33,959 bases of DNA from Chloroflexota bacterium (lineage in GTDB: Bacteria; Chloroflexota; Anaerolineae; Anaerolineales; Villigracilaceae). The notes under the pieces are model-generated. The model ran no database searches, was not told where the DNA came from, and saw nothing but the letters and a program-made list of their open reading frames with translations. The stretch covers positions 1 to 33,959 of the forward strand of contig JACRMH010000036.1 in the NCBI GenBank assembly GCA_016219545.1. The letters are read 5' to 3'. Position 1 is the first letter of the stretch, and every line of letters begins with the position of its first letter. Shown one piece after another: positions 1-6,586 of the stretch. The position numbers and the translations under genes are program-made.

Positions 1-584
1 ATGAATCGCGCAGGCTCGGTGGGGAAATCGGCGAACCAATAAACCATTTCAATTTGTTCGGGCGTGAATGATTGACCGTTATTCAGATGCGCGCCAGCTT
101 TTACCAGCAATGCGCGATACACCCTGGTCTGCCAGCGGATATGAAGCCATTCATTCTTCGGGCGCTTGCGATAGGTCTTCCAATCGAAGATGACCGCGCG
201 GTCTTTGTTGATGGCAATAAGATCGTATTTTGCAACGAGACGGAATTTTCCAAGCGGCGCGGAAAGGGTGGCTTCCGCGTAAAGACCTGACAGGTCTCTC
301 AGACCTGTCAGGTCTTTAGCATTAAGATAATTCTCCCACCACCTTTGCAGGTTATCCGTGTTCGCCAATTTACCGACCTGCTCTGCTGGAATCCCAATCA
401 GATGCTGCTGCACAAGGCGGTGAAAATATTCGCCTTCCTGTTGATGTTTTTCGTTTTCGAGGGCGGGCTCAGCCTCTTCAGCGGGATAAGAGAGCCGCTT
501 GAGATAACGCAATTCAAAACAGCGCGGACAATCGTTATAGTCCTGCAGTGATGATTGGCTGAGGGAGCGCAACTGTTCCATCAT
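1..584 (-). CDS. PD-(D/E)XK (RecB-like) nuclease family protein, N-terminal part; 3' end outside window
   Basis: Read on the minus strand from ATG 584; 194 codons are visible and the frame is still open at base 1. The N-terminus has a CPRCFELRY segment (Cys19, Cys22) typical of PDDEXK_1 proteins of the AddB/RecB nuclease type. The full nuclease signature follows: His55 in GEYFHRLV, Asp121 in AKYDLI, the FDWKT motif (Asp134, Lys136) and the QxxxY motif (Gln152, Tyr156). These are the metal-binding and catalytic positions of RecB-like nucleases, which degrade or process DNA ends. Residues about 89-102 are encoded by a perfect 37-bp palindrome (281-317), just before the first strand of the nuclease core. 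There is no Shine-Dalgarno; an extended -10-like TGGCAAAAT lies 6 nt before the ATG. The protein is divergent from the ABC-F gene. The fold is secure; the exact role (repair, AddB-like, Cas4-like) is not, because the C-terminus is missing. Confidence 0.85.
   Translation of the reverse strand, partial: MMEQLRSLSQSSLQDYNDCPRCFELRYLKRLSYPAEEAEPALENEKHQQEGEYFHRLVQQHLIGIPAEQVGKLANTDNLQRWWENYLNAKDLTGLRDLSGLYAEATLSAPLGKFRLVAKYDLIAINKDRAVIFDWKTYRKRPKNEWLHIRWQTRVYRALLVKAGAHLNNGQSFTPEQIEMVYWFADFPTEPARF
281..317. repeat. Perfect 37-bp palindrome inside the nuclease reading frame
   Basis: Two 17-bp arms (281-297 and 301-317) are exact reverse complements around a CTC spacer. Each arm contains a 15-bp palindrome of the form AGACCTGwCAGGTCT, so the unit is two palindromes back to back. 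It is read in frame by the nuclease gene as repeated DLTGL/DLSGL residues. It looks like a dispersed palindromic element inserted in, or tolerated by, the gene. Confidence 0.9.
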
Positions 585-590
585 GTTCTT

Positions 591-599
591 ATTTTGCCA
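591..599 (-). promoter_or_regulatory. Candidate extended -10 for the nuclease gene
   Basis: The minus strand reads TGGCAAAAT, ending 6 nt before ATG 584. It matches TGnTAnAAT except for C at the first hexamer base. No Shine-Dalgarno is present, so a leaderless transcript is possible. Weak on its own; supported by the same geometry at other genes in the window. Confidence 0.3.
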
Positions 600-610
600 C
601 AGATTTCAGT

Positions 611-616
611 TATAAT
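611..616 (+). promoter_or_regulatory. TATAAT -10 hexamer for the ABC-F leader transcript
   Basis: A perfect TATAAT is followed by 7 nt and then ATG 624, so transcription would be expected to start at or next to the A of that ATG. No convincing -35 was found at 16-18 bp. Spacing and consensus match support a promoter for the upstream ORF and the ABC-F gene at 791. Confidence 0.5.
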
Positions 617-623
617 CGCGAAC

Positions 624-719
624 ATGATCTACGAATTTCGTGCAGGCAAATCCCCACTTGTCATTGGCGTACGCGGCTTCAATTTTCAGGAGCCTTCTAT
701 AAACGCGCCTGTACGCTGA
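624..719 (+). CDS. Putative 31-aa leader peptide upstream of the first ABC-F gene
   Basis: An ATG-to-TGA frame of 31 codons (starts MIYEFRAGK, ends INAPVR) lies between the TATAAT at 611 and the intrinsic terminator at 742. There is no Shine-Dalgarno; translation would have to be leaderless from the predicted transcript start. The stop codon is 23 nt before the terminator stem, close enough for a stalled ribosome to change RNA folding. The segment GCGGC (673-677), inside the ORF, could pair with GCCGC in the 5' arm of the terminator. The sequence resembles no protein I recognise. The role as a regulatory upstream ORF is inferred from position. Confidence 0.45.
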   Translation: MIYEFRAGKSPLVIGVRGFNFQEPSINAPVR

Positions 720-741
720 AAGTATTTTGTCAACTTTCTCA

Positions 742-774
742 CGCCGCAGGTTGCCCCTGCGGCGTTTTATTTTT
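742..774 (+). terminator. Intrinsic terminator in the leader of the ABC-F gene (candidate attenuator)
   Basis: A 9-bp GC-rich stem (CGCCGCAGG with CCTGCGGCG) and short loop is followed by TTTTATTTTT, ending only 16 nt before ATG 791. It lies downstream of the TATAAT at 611 and inside the presumed transcript of the gene it precedes. No gene reads into it from the left, because the neighbouring nuclease gene points away. It therefore fits an attenuator better than an ordinary terminator. Confidence 0.75.
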
Positions 775-790
775 AACAACGGAAAACAAA

Positions 791-2416
791 ATGGTACAAC
801 TTCAACTTGCAAACATCACATTAGTCCTCGGTGCAAAACGCATCTTTGAAAATTTAAATTGGGAGATTCAGCGCGGACAAAAGATCGGTCTCATTGGCGC
901 GAATGGGGCAGGGAAATCTTCGCTCTTCAAGATGATCGAAGGGGAGCATTCTCCCGAAATGGGCGGGACTATCACCCGCGCCCGACTCATTACAACGGGA
1001 TACCTGTCCCAGTCACCCGAGCTTGATTCTTCGCTGACGGCTCTCGATGCCGCGCTTGCGGGCAATCCGCGCGTGGCAGAAGTCCATGCTGAATTAGAAC
1101 GCGTGGAAAATTCTTTAGGCAATCCTGAAGTCTATGGTGATGAGCGTAAACTTCAACGCGCGCTTGAAGTTCAACACAAGCTAATCGAAGAGTACAACTC
1201 ATTCGGCGGTGACTCTTATCCTGCGCGCGTGCGCGATCTACTGCTCGGGCTGGGACTCGCTCAAAGTGAATTGACCAAGCCCCTGTCTGTGTTGAGCGGG
1301 GGACAGAAAAAACTGGTCGGGCTGGCGCGTCTGCTCCTTGTCCGCCCGGATATTTTATTGCTCGACGAACCCGATAATCATCTCGACCTGCCCGGAAAAA
1401 TTTTCCTTGAAAAATTGATCCGCGAATACGAAGGGACGGTGGTGCTGGTCTCACATGACCGCTATTTGCTGGATGCATCCGTTACACACATCGCCGAGTT
1501 GGAAGATGGCAAGCTGACTCTATTTGAAGGCGACTATTCGTCTTACATCACCGACAAAGAAATGCGCCTGGCGCGGCAGGAAGAGTTGTATCAGATCCAG
1601 CAGCGCGGACTCGCGCGTATGGAAATGGCGCTCAAACGTTATAAAGTGTGGGTGGAGTTTAGCGACAAATTTGCCAGCCGCATCCACGCCATGGAAGCGC
1701 GTATAGCCCGCGTGGATAAAATTGATAAACCTAATTTAGACCGCAAACGCATGGACTTGCGTCTCAGCGGCTGGCGCGGATCGAACAAGGTCTTGGAACT
1801 GGCTGGTATTTCAAAGTCATTTGGCTCGAAGAAAATATTTTCGAATATCAACGAAACCATCTGGCATGGTGAGCGCGTTGGGCTGATCGGTGCGAACGGA
1901 GCGGGCAAGTCTGTGCTATTGCGGATGATCCTCGGCAACGAAACACCTGATACGGGTGAGATAAAGATCGGTCCCAGCATTTCCATTGGGCATTATGCGC
2001 AGGAACATGAAACGCTCGATTTCAATCAAACTGTTGTAGATGCTGTCCGCTATGCGGGTGAGATGAGCGAGTCAAGAGCAACCGCGTTTTTGCTTCATTA
2101 TCTTTTTACTTACAAACAAGTCTCGCAAAAGATCAGCGAACTTTCTGGCGGAGAGCGCAGCCGCTTGCAATTGGCGCTGGTGGTTTTATCTGGCGCAAAT
2201 TTCCTGCTGCTGGATGAACCAACGAATAATCTTGACATCGCTTCTGCCGAAGTGCTGGAGCAGGCGCTCGAAGATTTTGTCGGCACTGTGCTTGTCATTT
2301 CCCATGACCGTTATTTCTTGGACCGCACCGTGGAGAGATTGCTTGTGATCGAGAATGGTCAACTCATGGAATATCAAGGCGGCTATAGCGATTACCTTGA
2401 GAAGAAAGATAAGTAG
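791..2416 (+). CDS. ABC-F family ATPase (ribosome-associated, possible antibiotic protection factor)
   Basis: 541 aa with two ABC ATPase cassettes and no membrane segment. Cassette 1 has Walker A GANGAGKS (36-43), signature LSGGQ (168-172), Walker B/D-loop DEPDNHLD (192-199) and SHDR (221-224). Cassette 2 has GANGAGKS (367-374), LSGGE (451-455), DEPTNNLD (475-482) and SHDR (504-507). The basic, helical linker (about 255-325) is the ABC-F interdomain region that reaches toward the peptidyl-transferase centre. Family members bind the ribosomal E site and either tune translation (EttA, Uup, YbiT) or dislodge antibiotics (Msr, Vga, Lsa). The Asp in place of Thr in DEPDNHLD of cassette 1 is unusual. 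No clear Shine-Dalgarno lies before the ATG. The upstream ORF plus terminator suggests induction by ribosome inhibition, which favours a resistance-type role. Subfamily assignment is not possible by eye. Confidence 0.9.
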   Translation: MVQLQLANITLVLGAKRIFENLNWEIQRGQKIGLIGANGAGKSSLFKMIEGEHSPEMGGTITRARLITTGYLSQSPELDSSLTALDAALAGNPRVAEVHAELERVENSLGNPEVYGDERKLQRALEVQHKLIEEYNSFGGDSYPARVRDLLLGLGLAQSELTKPLSVLSGGQKKLVGLARLLLVRPDILLLDEPDNHLDLPGKIFLEKLIREYEGTVVLVSHDRYLLDASVTHIAELEDGKLTLFEGDYSSYITDKEMRLARQEELYQIQQRGLARMEMALKRYKVWVEFSDKFASRIHAMEARIARVDKIDKPNLDRKRMDLRLSGWRGSNKVLELAGISKSFGSKKIFSNINETIWHGERVGLIGANGAGKSVLLRMILGNETPDTGEIKIGPSISIGHYAQEHETLDFNQTVVDAVRYAGEMSESRATAFLLHYLFTYKQVSQKISELSGGERSRLQLALVVLSGANFLLLDEPTNNLDIASAEVLEQALEDFVGTVLVISHDRYFLDRTVERLLVIENGQLMEYQGGYSDYLEKKDK

Positions 2417-2421
2417 GTTGT

Positions 2422-2455
2422 ATGGTGGGCGGGTTTGTTGTAACCCGCCCACCAT
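2422..2455. repeat. Inverted repeat downstream of the first ABC-F gene
   Basis: ATGGTGGGCGGGTT and its reverse complement flank a short loop, starting 6 bp after the stop. The stem is about 13 bp and very stable, but no T tract follows. It may act as a terminator or 3' stabiliser, or be a REP-like element. Confidence 0.6.
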
Positions 2456-2470
2456 GTAATCCCATAGAGT

Positions 2471-2489
2471 GTCAGGCTAAAAGCCTGAC
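2471..2489. repeat. Short inverted repeat GTCAGGCT...AGCCTGAC
   Basis: A perfect 8-bp inverted repeat around TAA lies 16 bp after the previous one. The two stem-loops form a compact repeat cluster between the ABC-F gene and the YdjM-like gene. Confidence 0.6.
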
Positions 2490-2562
2490 CTACAATGTCC
2501 AGGGAAAAGCAACCTTGGTATTCATTCAGTGTTCCAATCCTTAACCAATAAAGGAGGCTGAT

Positions 2563-3240
2563 ATGGCACAAGCTGGAATGCACGCAATGGTTGGGATGGT
2601 GACTCGCAAGTTCGCAAATAAACGTCAATGGCTTTTGCTGGGAGCAATACTGGGAAGTTTCATCCCCGATATGGATAACTTCGGGGTGGCAGTGGCAACT
2701 GTCATGAAGTTGCCGACTGCCGGCATCCACCGCACGCTGACTCATAGCGTATTCTTTGTTTTGGCTGTCGTTGCAATTTTCTATTTAATTGGACAGGTCA
2801 AAAAAGATGTGCGTTGGGGCAATCTCGGGGTGGGACTGGGGCTGGGCATTTTGCTTCACATCTTGCTGGATATATTTTTATGGTTCAATGGCGTGGCGCT
2901 GTTTTGGCCCTTTCCGCTTTGGGTCAATATTTGGGCGAACACTACCGCGCCGGAATGGTTCATGAAATTCATGGACCCCGCCGAGTTCCTTTTGTTCGGC
3001 GGCTACCTTTGGGCATTATCCAACTGGTCTAATAGATACAAAACTGACGGGGATTTTGCAGGCAAGCTCCGCATGTGGATGATCCTTGAATTCGCGCTGT
3101 TTGTGATCTTTACCCCGCTGGTTTATATGATGTCAAAAGGCTTTGCGACAATTTTCGGAGCCATTTATCTTTTCTCGATCATGATGGCCTTTATCGTAAC
3201 CATCCGCATGAGGAAGACAATCGAGGCTGCAGAAGTATAA
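2563..3240 (+). CDS. YdjM-family membrane-bound metal-dependent hydrolase
   Basis: 225 aa, mostly hydrophobic with about five membrane segments. It keeps the motif set of the YdjM/LexA-binding inner-membrane hydrolase family (PF04307): His7, the PDMD motif (Asp36, Asp38), HRTLTH (His56, His61) and the HILLD motif (His99, Asp103) within membrane helices. These are presumed metal ligands; the substrate of the family is unknown, and some members are DNA-damage induced. A strong Shine-Dalgarno (AAAGGAGG) fixes the start. The stop codon overlaps a TATAAT that could serve the next gene. Family is fairly sure; physiological role is not. Confidence 0.8.
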   Translation: MAQAGMHAMVGMVTRKFANKRQWLLLGAILGSFIPDMDNFGVAVATVMKLPTAGIHRTLTHSVFFVLAVVAIFYLIGQVKKDVRWGNLGVGLGLGILLHILLDIFLWFNGVALFWPFPLWVNIWANTTAPEWFMKFMDPAEFLLFGGYLWALSNWSNRYKTDGDFAGKLRMWMILEFALFVIFTPLVYMMSKGFATIFGAIYLFSIMMAFIVTIRMRKTIEAAEV

Positions 3241-3241
3241 T
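3236..3241 (+). promoter_or_regulatory. TATAAT -10 overlapping the stop codon of the YdjM-like gene
   Basis: TATAAT lies 9 nt before ATG 3251 and includes the TAA stop of the preceding gene. The next gene has no Shine-Dalgarno, so a nearly leaderless transcript of about 2 nt would result. Supported only by consensus and spacing. Confidence 0.35.
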
Positions 3242-3250
3242 TGCCATAAC

Positions 3251-3670
3251 ATGAATGCCACTTTCAACAAAAACTGGTACGCGCCTACTTTCTCCGGTCT
3301 GCTTGAAAAACGCCGTGAGGGATGGGTCATTGTTGGAGTGGGTGCATTGCATTTAGGATTGAGCCTTGCGGGATTGCCCGCATGGAGTTGTCCCATTCTT
3401 GCGGCAACAGGCGTTCCCTGTCCGGGCTGTGGACTTACCCGCGCGACCATGCAACTTATTCATGGCGACTTTTCCAGTTCATTCCGAACTCACGCTTTTG
3501 CCCCAATATTCCTATTTGCAATGCTTGTAATGATCGTTACACTTGTTTTACCTGAACCTCAAAGAGTCACTTTGCTTAAAAAAATAACCGATTTTGAAAC
3601 TCGTAGCGGAATTACAGCGTGGGTGTTGTCTTTCTTGATGTTATATTGGGCATTCCGCCTGATAGCATAA
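3251..3670 (+). CDS. DUF2752 domain membrane protein
   Basis: 139 aa. It carries the hallmark CPGCGLTRA motif of DUF2752 (residues 57-65), preceded by another Cys at 47 and followed by three hydrophobic segments. The function of the family is unknown; the conserved Cys pair at a membrane surface suggests metal or redox binding. Only 10 bp separate it from the YdjM-like gene, but it lacks a Shine-Dalgarno and may be transcribed from the TATAAT at 3236 as well as by read-through. Confidence 0.85.
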   Translation: MNATFNKNWYAPTFSGLLEKRREGWVIVGVGALHLGLSLAGLPAWSCPILAATGVPCPGCGLTRATMQLIHGDFSSSFRTHAFAPIFLFAMLVMIVTLVLPEPQRVTLLKKITDFETRSGITAWVLSFLMLYWAFRLIA

Positions 3671-3696
3671 TATTAAATCAATGAGGAGAATATAAA

Positions 3697-3933
3697 ATGG
3701 CATGGCTTGGTTCTTTCATCGCCTGGATCGCAGGTATCGTTGTCCTGATCAAGTTGTTTCAAAAAGAAGGATTGTTGAAAGGCATCCTCGGATTAATCTG
3801 TATGTTGTACACCTTCATTTGGGGTTGGCAGAATATCAAGAATGACCCCCAATTAAAGAATTGGATGTATGCCTGGAGCGCGGCCATCGTTGTAGGCATT
3901 GTCATCAACATGCTCGTATCTAATAGCGGATAG
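3697..3933 (+). CDS. Small membrane protein of unknown function
   Basis: 78 aa with three hydrophobic stretches (about 4-20, 28-45 and 58-74), joined by short charged loops. The start is supported by GAGGAG 7 nt upstream. It sits 26 bp after the DUF2752 gene on the same strand and is likely co-transcribed, so the three genes 2563-3933 may form one membrane-linked unit. I recognise no family. A bidirectional terminator follows. Confidence 0.7.
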   Translation: MAWLGSFIAWIAGIVVLIKLFQKEGLLKGILGLICMLYTFIWGWQNIKNDPQLKNWMYAWSAAIVVGIVINMLVSNSG

Positions 3934-3957
3934 TTTTCATCCATCCGTTGAATCAAT

Positions 3958-4015
3958 ACGGCTGTCTCAAAATGAAAGCGAAAAATAATTCGCCCATTTT
4001 GAGACAGCCGTTTGT
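3958..4015. terminator. Bidirectional intrinsic terminator between convergent genes
   Basis: Two perfect 17-bp arms (ACGGCTGTCTCAAAATG at 3958 and its reverse complement ending at 4011) flank a 20-nt loop. The hairpin sits exactly between the end of the small membrane protein gene and the end of the convergent permease gene. The T or A runs are short, so efficiency is uncertain. Confidence 0.7.
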
Positions 4016-4030
4016 ACTTAACCTTTCGCG

Positions 4031-5230
4031 TTATTCGTATCTAAATCGCATTACTCCCACGCTAAAGAAGATCGCTGCAAACCCAAGCAGGACTCCGGCA
4101 TTGGGTAGAATATCCACCAGCCCGCCGCCGCGCAGGACCAATGTGAGTAGTCCTTGCATAGCCCATGTGGTTGGCAGGATTCTGACAATAACTTGAACAG
4201 CGGACGGGAACATCTCAAGCGGATACCAACATCCGCCCAGGAGCGCCATGACCATGCCTGCCATGATGCTCAATCCGCTGGCCTGCCCCTCAGTTTTGAC
4301 GAATGCTCCCATCGCAGTGCCTATTGCGCCTGCGGCTAATGCCGCGCAAGTTAGTAGGACAAACAGCGCCAACAGGTCGCGTCCCCAACTTAATTTCATT
4401 ACAAAACTGCTGAACAATATCAGCAGGGACATTTGCACCAGCGCCATTACGACTTGCCCGGCAATGGTCCCGAGCAGGTAGGTGGCTTTTGTAGTCGGCG
4501 TGGTCAGGATGCGGCGCAGGGTCCCTTGCTGTCTTTCATAAGCGAACAAAGCAGATAAGCCAAACAATGGGATGAATACCCACGTAATGAGCTGCCCCGC
4601 TGACGCATTTGCTCGTGGATCATAATCCACCTGGTCTGGGGTCGAGCCTTCGATGACAGTGACCCGCTCCGGAGCATCGGTTTGCATGGATTGTGCCAGT
4701 TTCAGCGAGTCGTCAAAATATTTCTGGCGTTCTTCATCGGATGCGAATGGTGAATTGCGCTCTGCTTCTTTAACAGCGCTGTTCGCCGCATTGACCGCAC
4801 TGCTGACTTGGCGAATGACAGTTTTCACGGCACGTTCAGCAACGGTGGCGTTTAGATTATTTGGCTGCTGGCGAAAGTCAACTTGCGCGCTGCCGTTCTG
4901 AATGGCTTGCAGATCCAAGCCGGCAGGGAGTACCAAAACCACGGATGCGCGGCGTGAATCGAATTGACTTTCGGCTTCATCGAGAGTCAGCGTTTCAGGT
5001 CTTACAGCAGTGGATTTATCCAACTCGGCGATGATGTCTTTCGATATGGCTGTGTTGGACTGGTCAACAACTACGAGGCGTATGCGCTGATCTCCACCGT
5101 CTGCTTTGGGCGTTCCACCCGCAAGCAGGAAGGTAAAGATGAGTGGCAGGATGATAAAGAAGAGGAGTTCCGATGAACTTGAAAATCGGATAATAGCGTC
5201 CTTCCATGCGATGGCAAATAATTTTTTCAT
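4031..5230 (-). CDS. ABC-2 type exporter, permease subunit 2
   Basis: 399 aa from ATG 5230. One N-terminal membrane helix (about 18-38) is followed by a large extracytoplasmic domain (about 40-215), then five C-terminal helices. This is the layout of ABC2_membrane_3 permeases (YhgE/YbhS type) that export drugs, lipids or natural products. The frame is open further upstream, but ATG 5230 overlaps the previous gene's TGA as ATGA, which marks translational coupling, and the N-terminus MKKLFAIAWKD matches the family start. It is the second permease of a two-permease, one-ATPase exporter. Substrate is unknown. Confidence 0.88.
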   Translation of the reverse strand: MKKLFAIAWKDAIIRFSSSSELLFFIILPLIFTFLLAGGTPKADGGDQRIRLVVVDQSNTAISKDIIAELDKSTAVRPETLTLDEAESQFDSRRASVVLVLPAGLDLQAIQNGSAQVDFRQQPNNLNATVAERAVKTVIRQVSSAVNAANSAVKEAERNSPFASDEERQKYFDDSLKLAQSMQTDAPERVTVIEGSTPDQVDYDPRANASAGQLITWVFIPLFGLSALFAYERQQGTLRRILTTPTTKATYLLGTIAGQVVMALVQMSLLILFSSFVMKLSWGRDLLALFVLLTCAALAAGAIGTAMGAFVKTEGQASGLSIMAGMVMALLGGCWYPLEMFPSAVQVIVRILPTTWAMQGLLTLVLRGGGLVDILPNAGVLLGFAAIFFSVGVMRFRYE

Positions 5231-6495
5231 TTCTGCACCAGATTCTTTTTGCCAAATAGAGCGACAGAAGCCAGGAACAAGACGATGCCCATTGAAAGCA
5301 AGGCAATGATCGGCGTGGAAAGATCGTTCAATGTCCCGCCGAGCCCGAGCGTTGTAAATCCATCCAATGCCCAAGCGTTGGGTGTGATCTTGCTAAACAT
5401 CTGAATGAAGACAGGCATTTGTTCGAGGCTGATGAAACTTCCGCCCATGATGCCGAAGATCAGCATGATGGCTGTTCCGACGCTTGCCACTTGACTCGGT
5501 GTACGCGCAATAGCGGTGATGATCATGCCCCAGCCTGTTGCGGCCATGACAGCCGCGAGGACCAAAACGATCACGCCAAGCGGGTCGCCCCATTTCAATT
5601 GAAAGAAAAGTGACGATGCGCCGATCAGGATCAGCATTTGCGCGGCACCTGTTAGAAAGATGCCGAAAACTTTGCCGCCCAGGATCTGCGCTGAGTTCGT
5701 TGGCGAAACAAGCAGGCGCGGCAGGGTCCCTTGTGCGCGTTCGGCCAGAATGGAACGACCACCGTATGTGACCGTGTACATCAGGAACATCAATGCCATG
5801 GCAGGCGCAATATAAGCCAGCGCGTCGAAATTGGTTGCTTCGCCGTTCGCAGTGGATGAATTTATTTTGATCGCAAGCGCATTACTGGGTGAATTGGCCT
5901 GTATTTGTTCGCCCATGGCAATGCCTTCGGCTTCTGCCTGCGAGGGAGAGATGCGCCCGCTCATCATCATCTGCACGATCGAGGTCGCACCGCTAATGCG
6001 TCCTTCTTCCACACGGCTGAGAAATTCGTCCACGATGGCTTTGATGATGCCCGCACCAGTTGGTCGGGTTGGGTTGGCATACACTTCGATTTTTACCGGT
6101 TCCACTGCAACTGCATTGGAAGAAAAATCACCTTGTTGCGGAATGATGGATCGGGTGAAGCCTGCGGGAATGATGACCACTGCCGCAGCTTTGTCTTCGT
6201 CAATTGATTTGCGAGCCGCTTCGGGGTCGGACGATGCGGCTGGTTCCAACAAATCGGCCAGGTCTGCCGAAGTGAAGACATCCGCTAACGCGTCGCCAAG
6301 TTGTTCTTTATCTAAATTGACGATGATGACGGGAATGTCGGAAAGCCCGTTGTTGGTGTTGCCGCTGAACCGCCCCGTGACGAGACCCAGACCAACGGTC
6401 AGCACGAATGGCGCGGCGAGCATGAGGATCAATGCGGCCCGGTCGCGAAACGCGAGGCGCACATCTTTGATACCGATGAGAAAAGTTTTTAGCAT
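5227..6495 (-). CDS. ABC-2 type exporter, permease subunit 1
   Basis: 422 aa from ATG 6495. Same plan as its partner: N-terminal helix (about 21-42), large extracytoplasmic domain with Ala/Ser-rich stretches, and five or six C-terminal helices after about residue 225. The motif ERAQGTLPRLLVSP before the helix bundle is the coupling segment seen in ABC-2 permeases. I prefer ATG 6495 over 6513 because GAGG lies at the right distance (minus-strand GAGGAATAAACCT then ATG). The gene overlaps the downstream permease by 4 nt. A palindromic repeat (6509-6578) separates it from the ATPase gene. Confidence 0.88.
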   Translation of the reverse strand: MLKTFLIGIKDVRLAFRDRAALILMLAAPFVLTVGLGLVTGRFSGNTNNGLSDIPVIIVNLDKEQLGDALADVFTSADLADLLEPAASSDPEAARKSIDEDKAAAVVIIPAGFTRSIIPQQGDFSSNAVAVEPVKIEVYANPTRPTGAGIIKAIVDEFLSRVEEGRISGATSIVQMMMSGRISPSQAEAEGIAMGEQIQANSPSNALAIKINSSTANGEATNFDALAYIAPAMALMFLMYTVTYGGRSILAERAQGTLPRLLVSPTNSAQILGGKVFGIFLTGAAQMLILIGASSLFFQLKWGDPLGVIVLVLAAVMAATGWGMIITAIARTPSQVASVGTAIMLIFGIMGGSFISLEQMPVFIQMFSKITPNAWALDGFTTLGLGGTLNDLSTPIIALLSMGIVLFLASVALFGKKNLVQK

Positions 6496-6508
6496 AGGTT
6501 TATTCCTC

Positions 6509-6578
6509 ACCACAAAGGAGACAAAGTGTCACAAAGGAAAATCAAAAACCTTTGTGTCCCTTCGTGACCCTTCGTGGT
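6509..6578. repeat. Imperfect inverted repeat inside the ABC exporter operon
   Basis: ACCACAAAGGAGACAAAGTG (6509 on) pairs imperfectly with CCTTCGTGACCCTTCGTGGT (ending 6578), leaving a loop near 6538-6548. It fills the 91-bp gap between the ATPase and first permease genes. As RNA it could stop transcripts, stabilise the ATPase message or be neutral. Confidence 0.65.
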
Positions 6579-6586
6579 AAAAAATC

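Noticed and set aside
1..584. Cas4 identity for the PD-(D/E)XK nuclease
   Set aside because: Only two N-terminal Cys are visible, the C-terminal Cys cluster is outside the window, and no other cas gene or array is present.
990..1478. Minus-strand 162-aa frame opposite the first ABC-F gene
   Set aside because: It lies wholly within a gene with intact ABC motifs, has no ribosome-binding site and shows no recognisable domain. It is a shadow of biased codon use.
5831..6580. Plus-strand 249-aa frame opposite the first ABC-2 permease
   Set aside because: Low-complexity Ser/Ala-rich product antisense to a well-supported permease gene; no start signal and no family.
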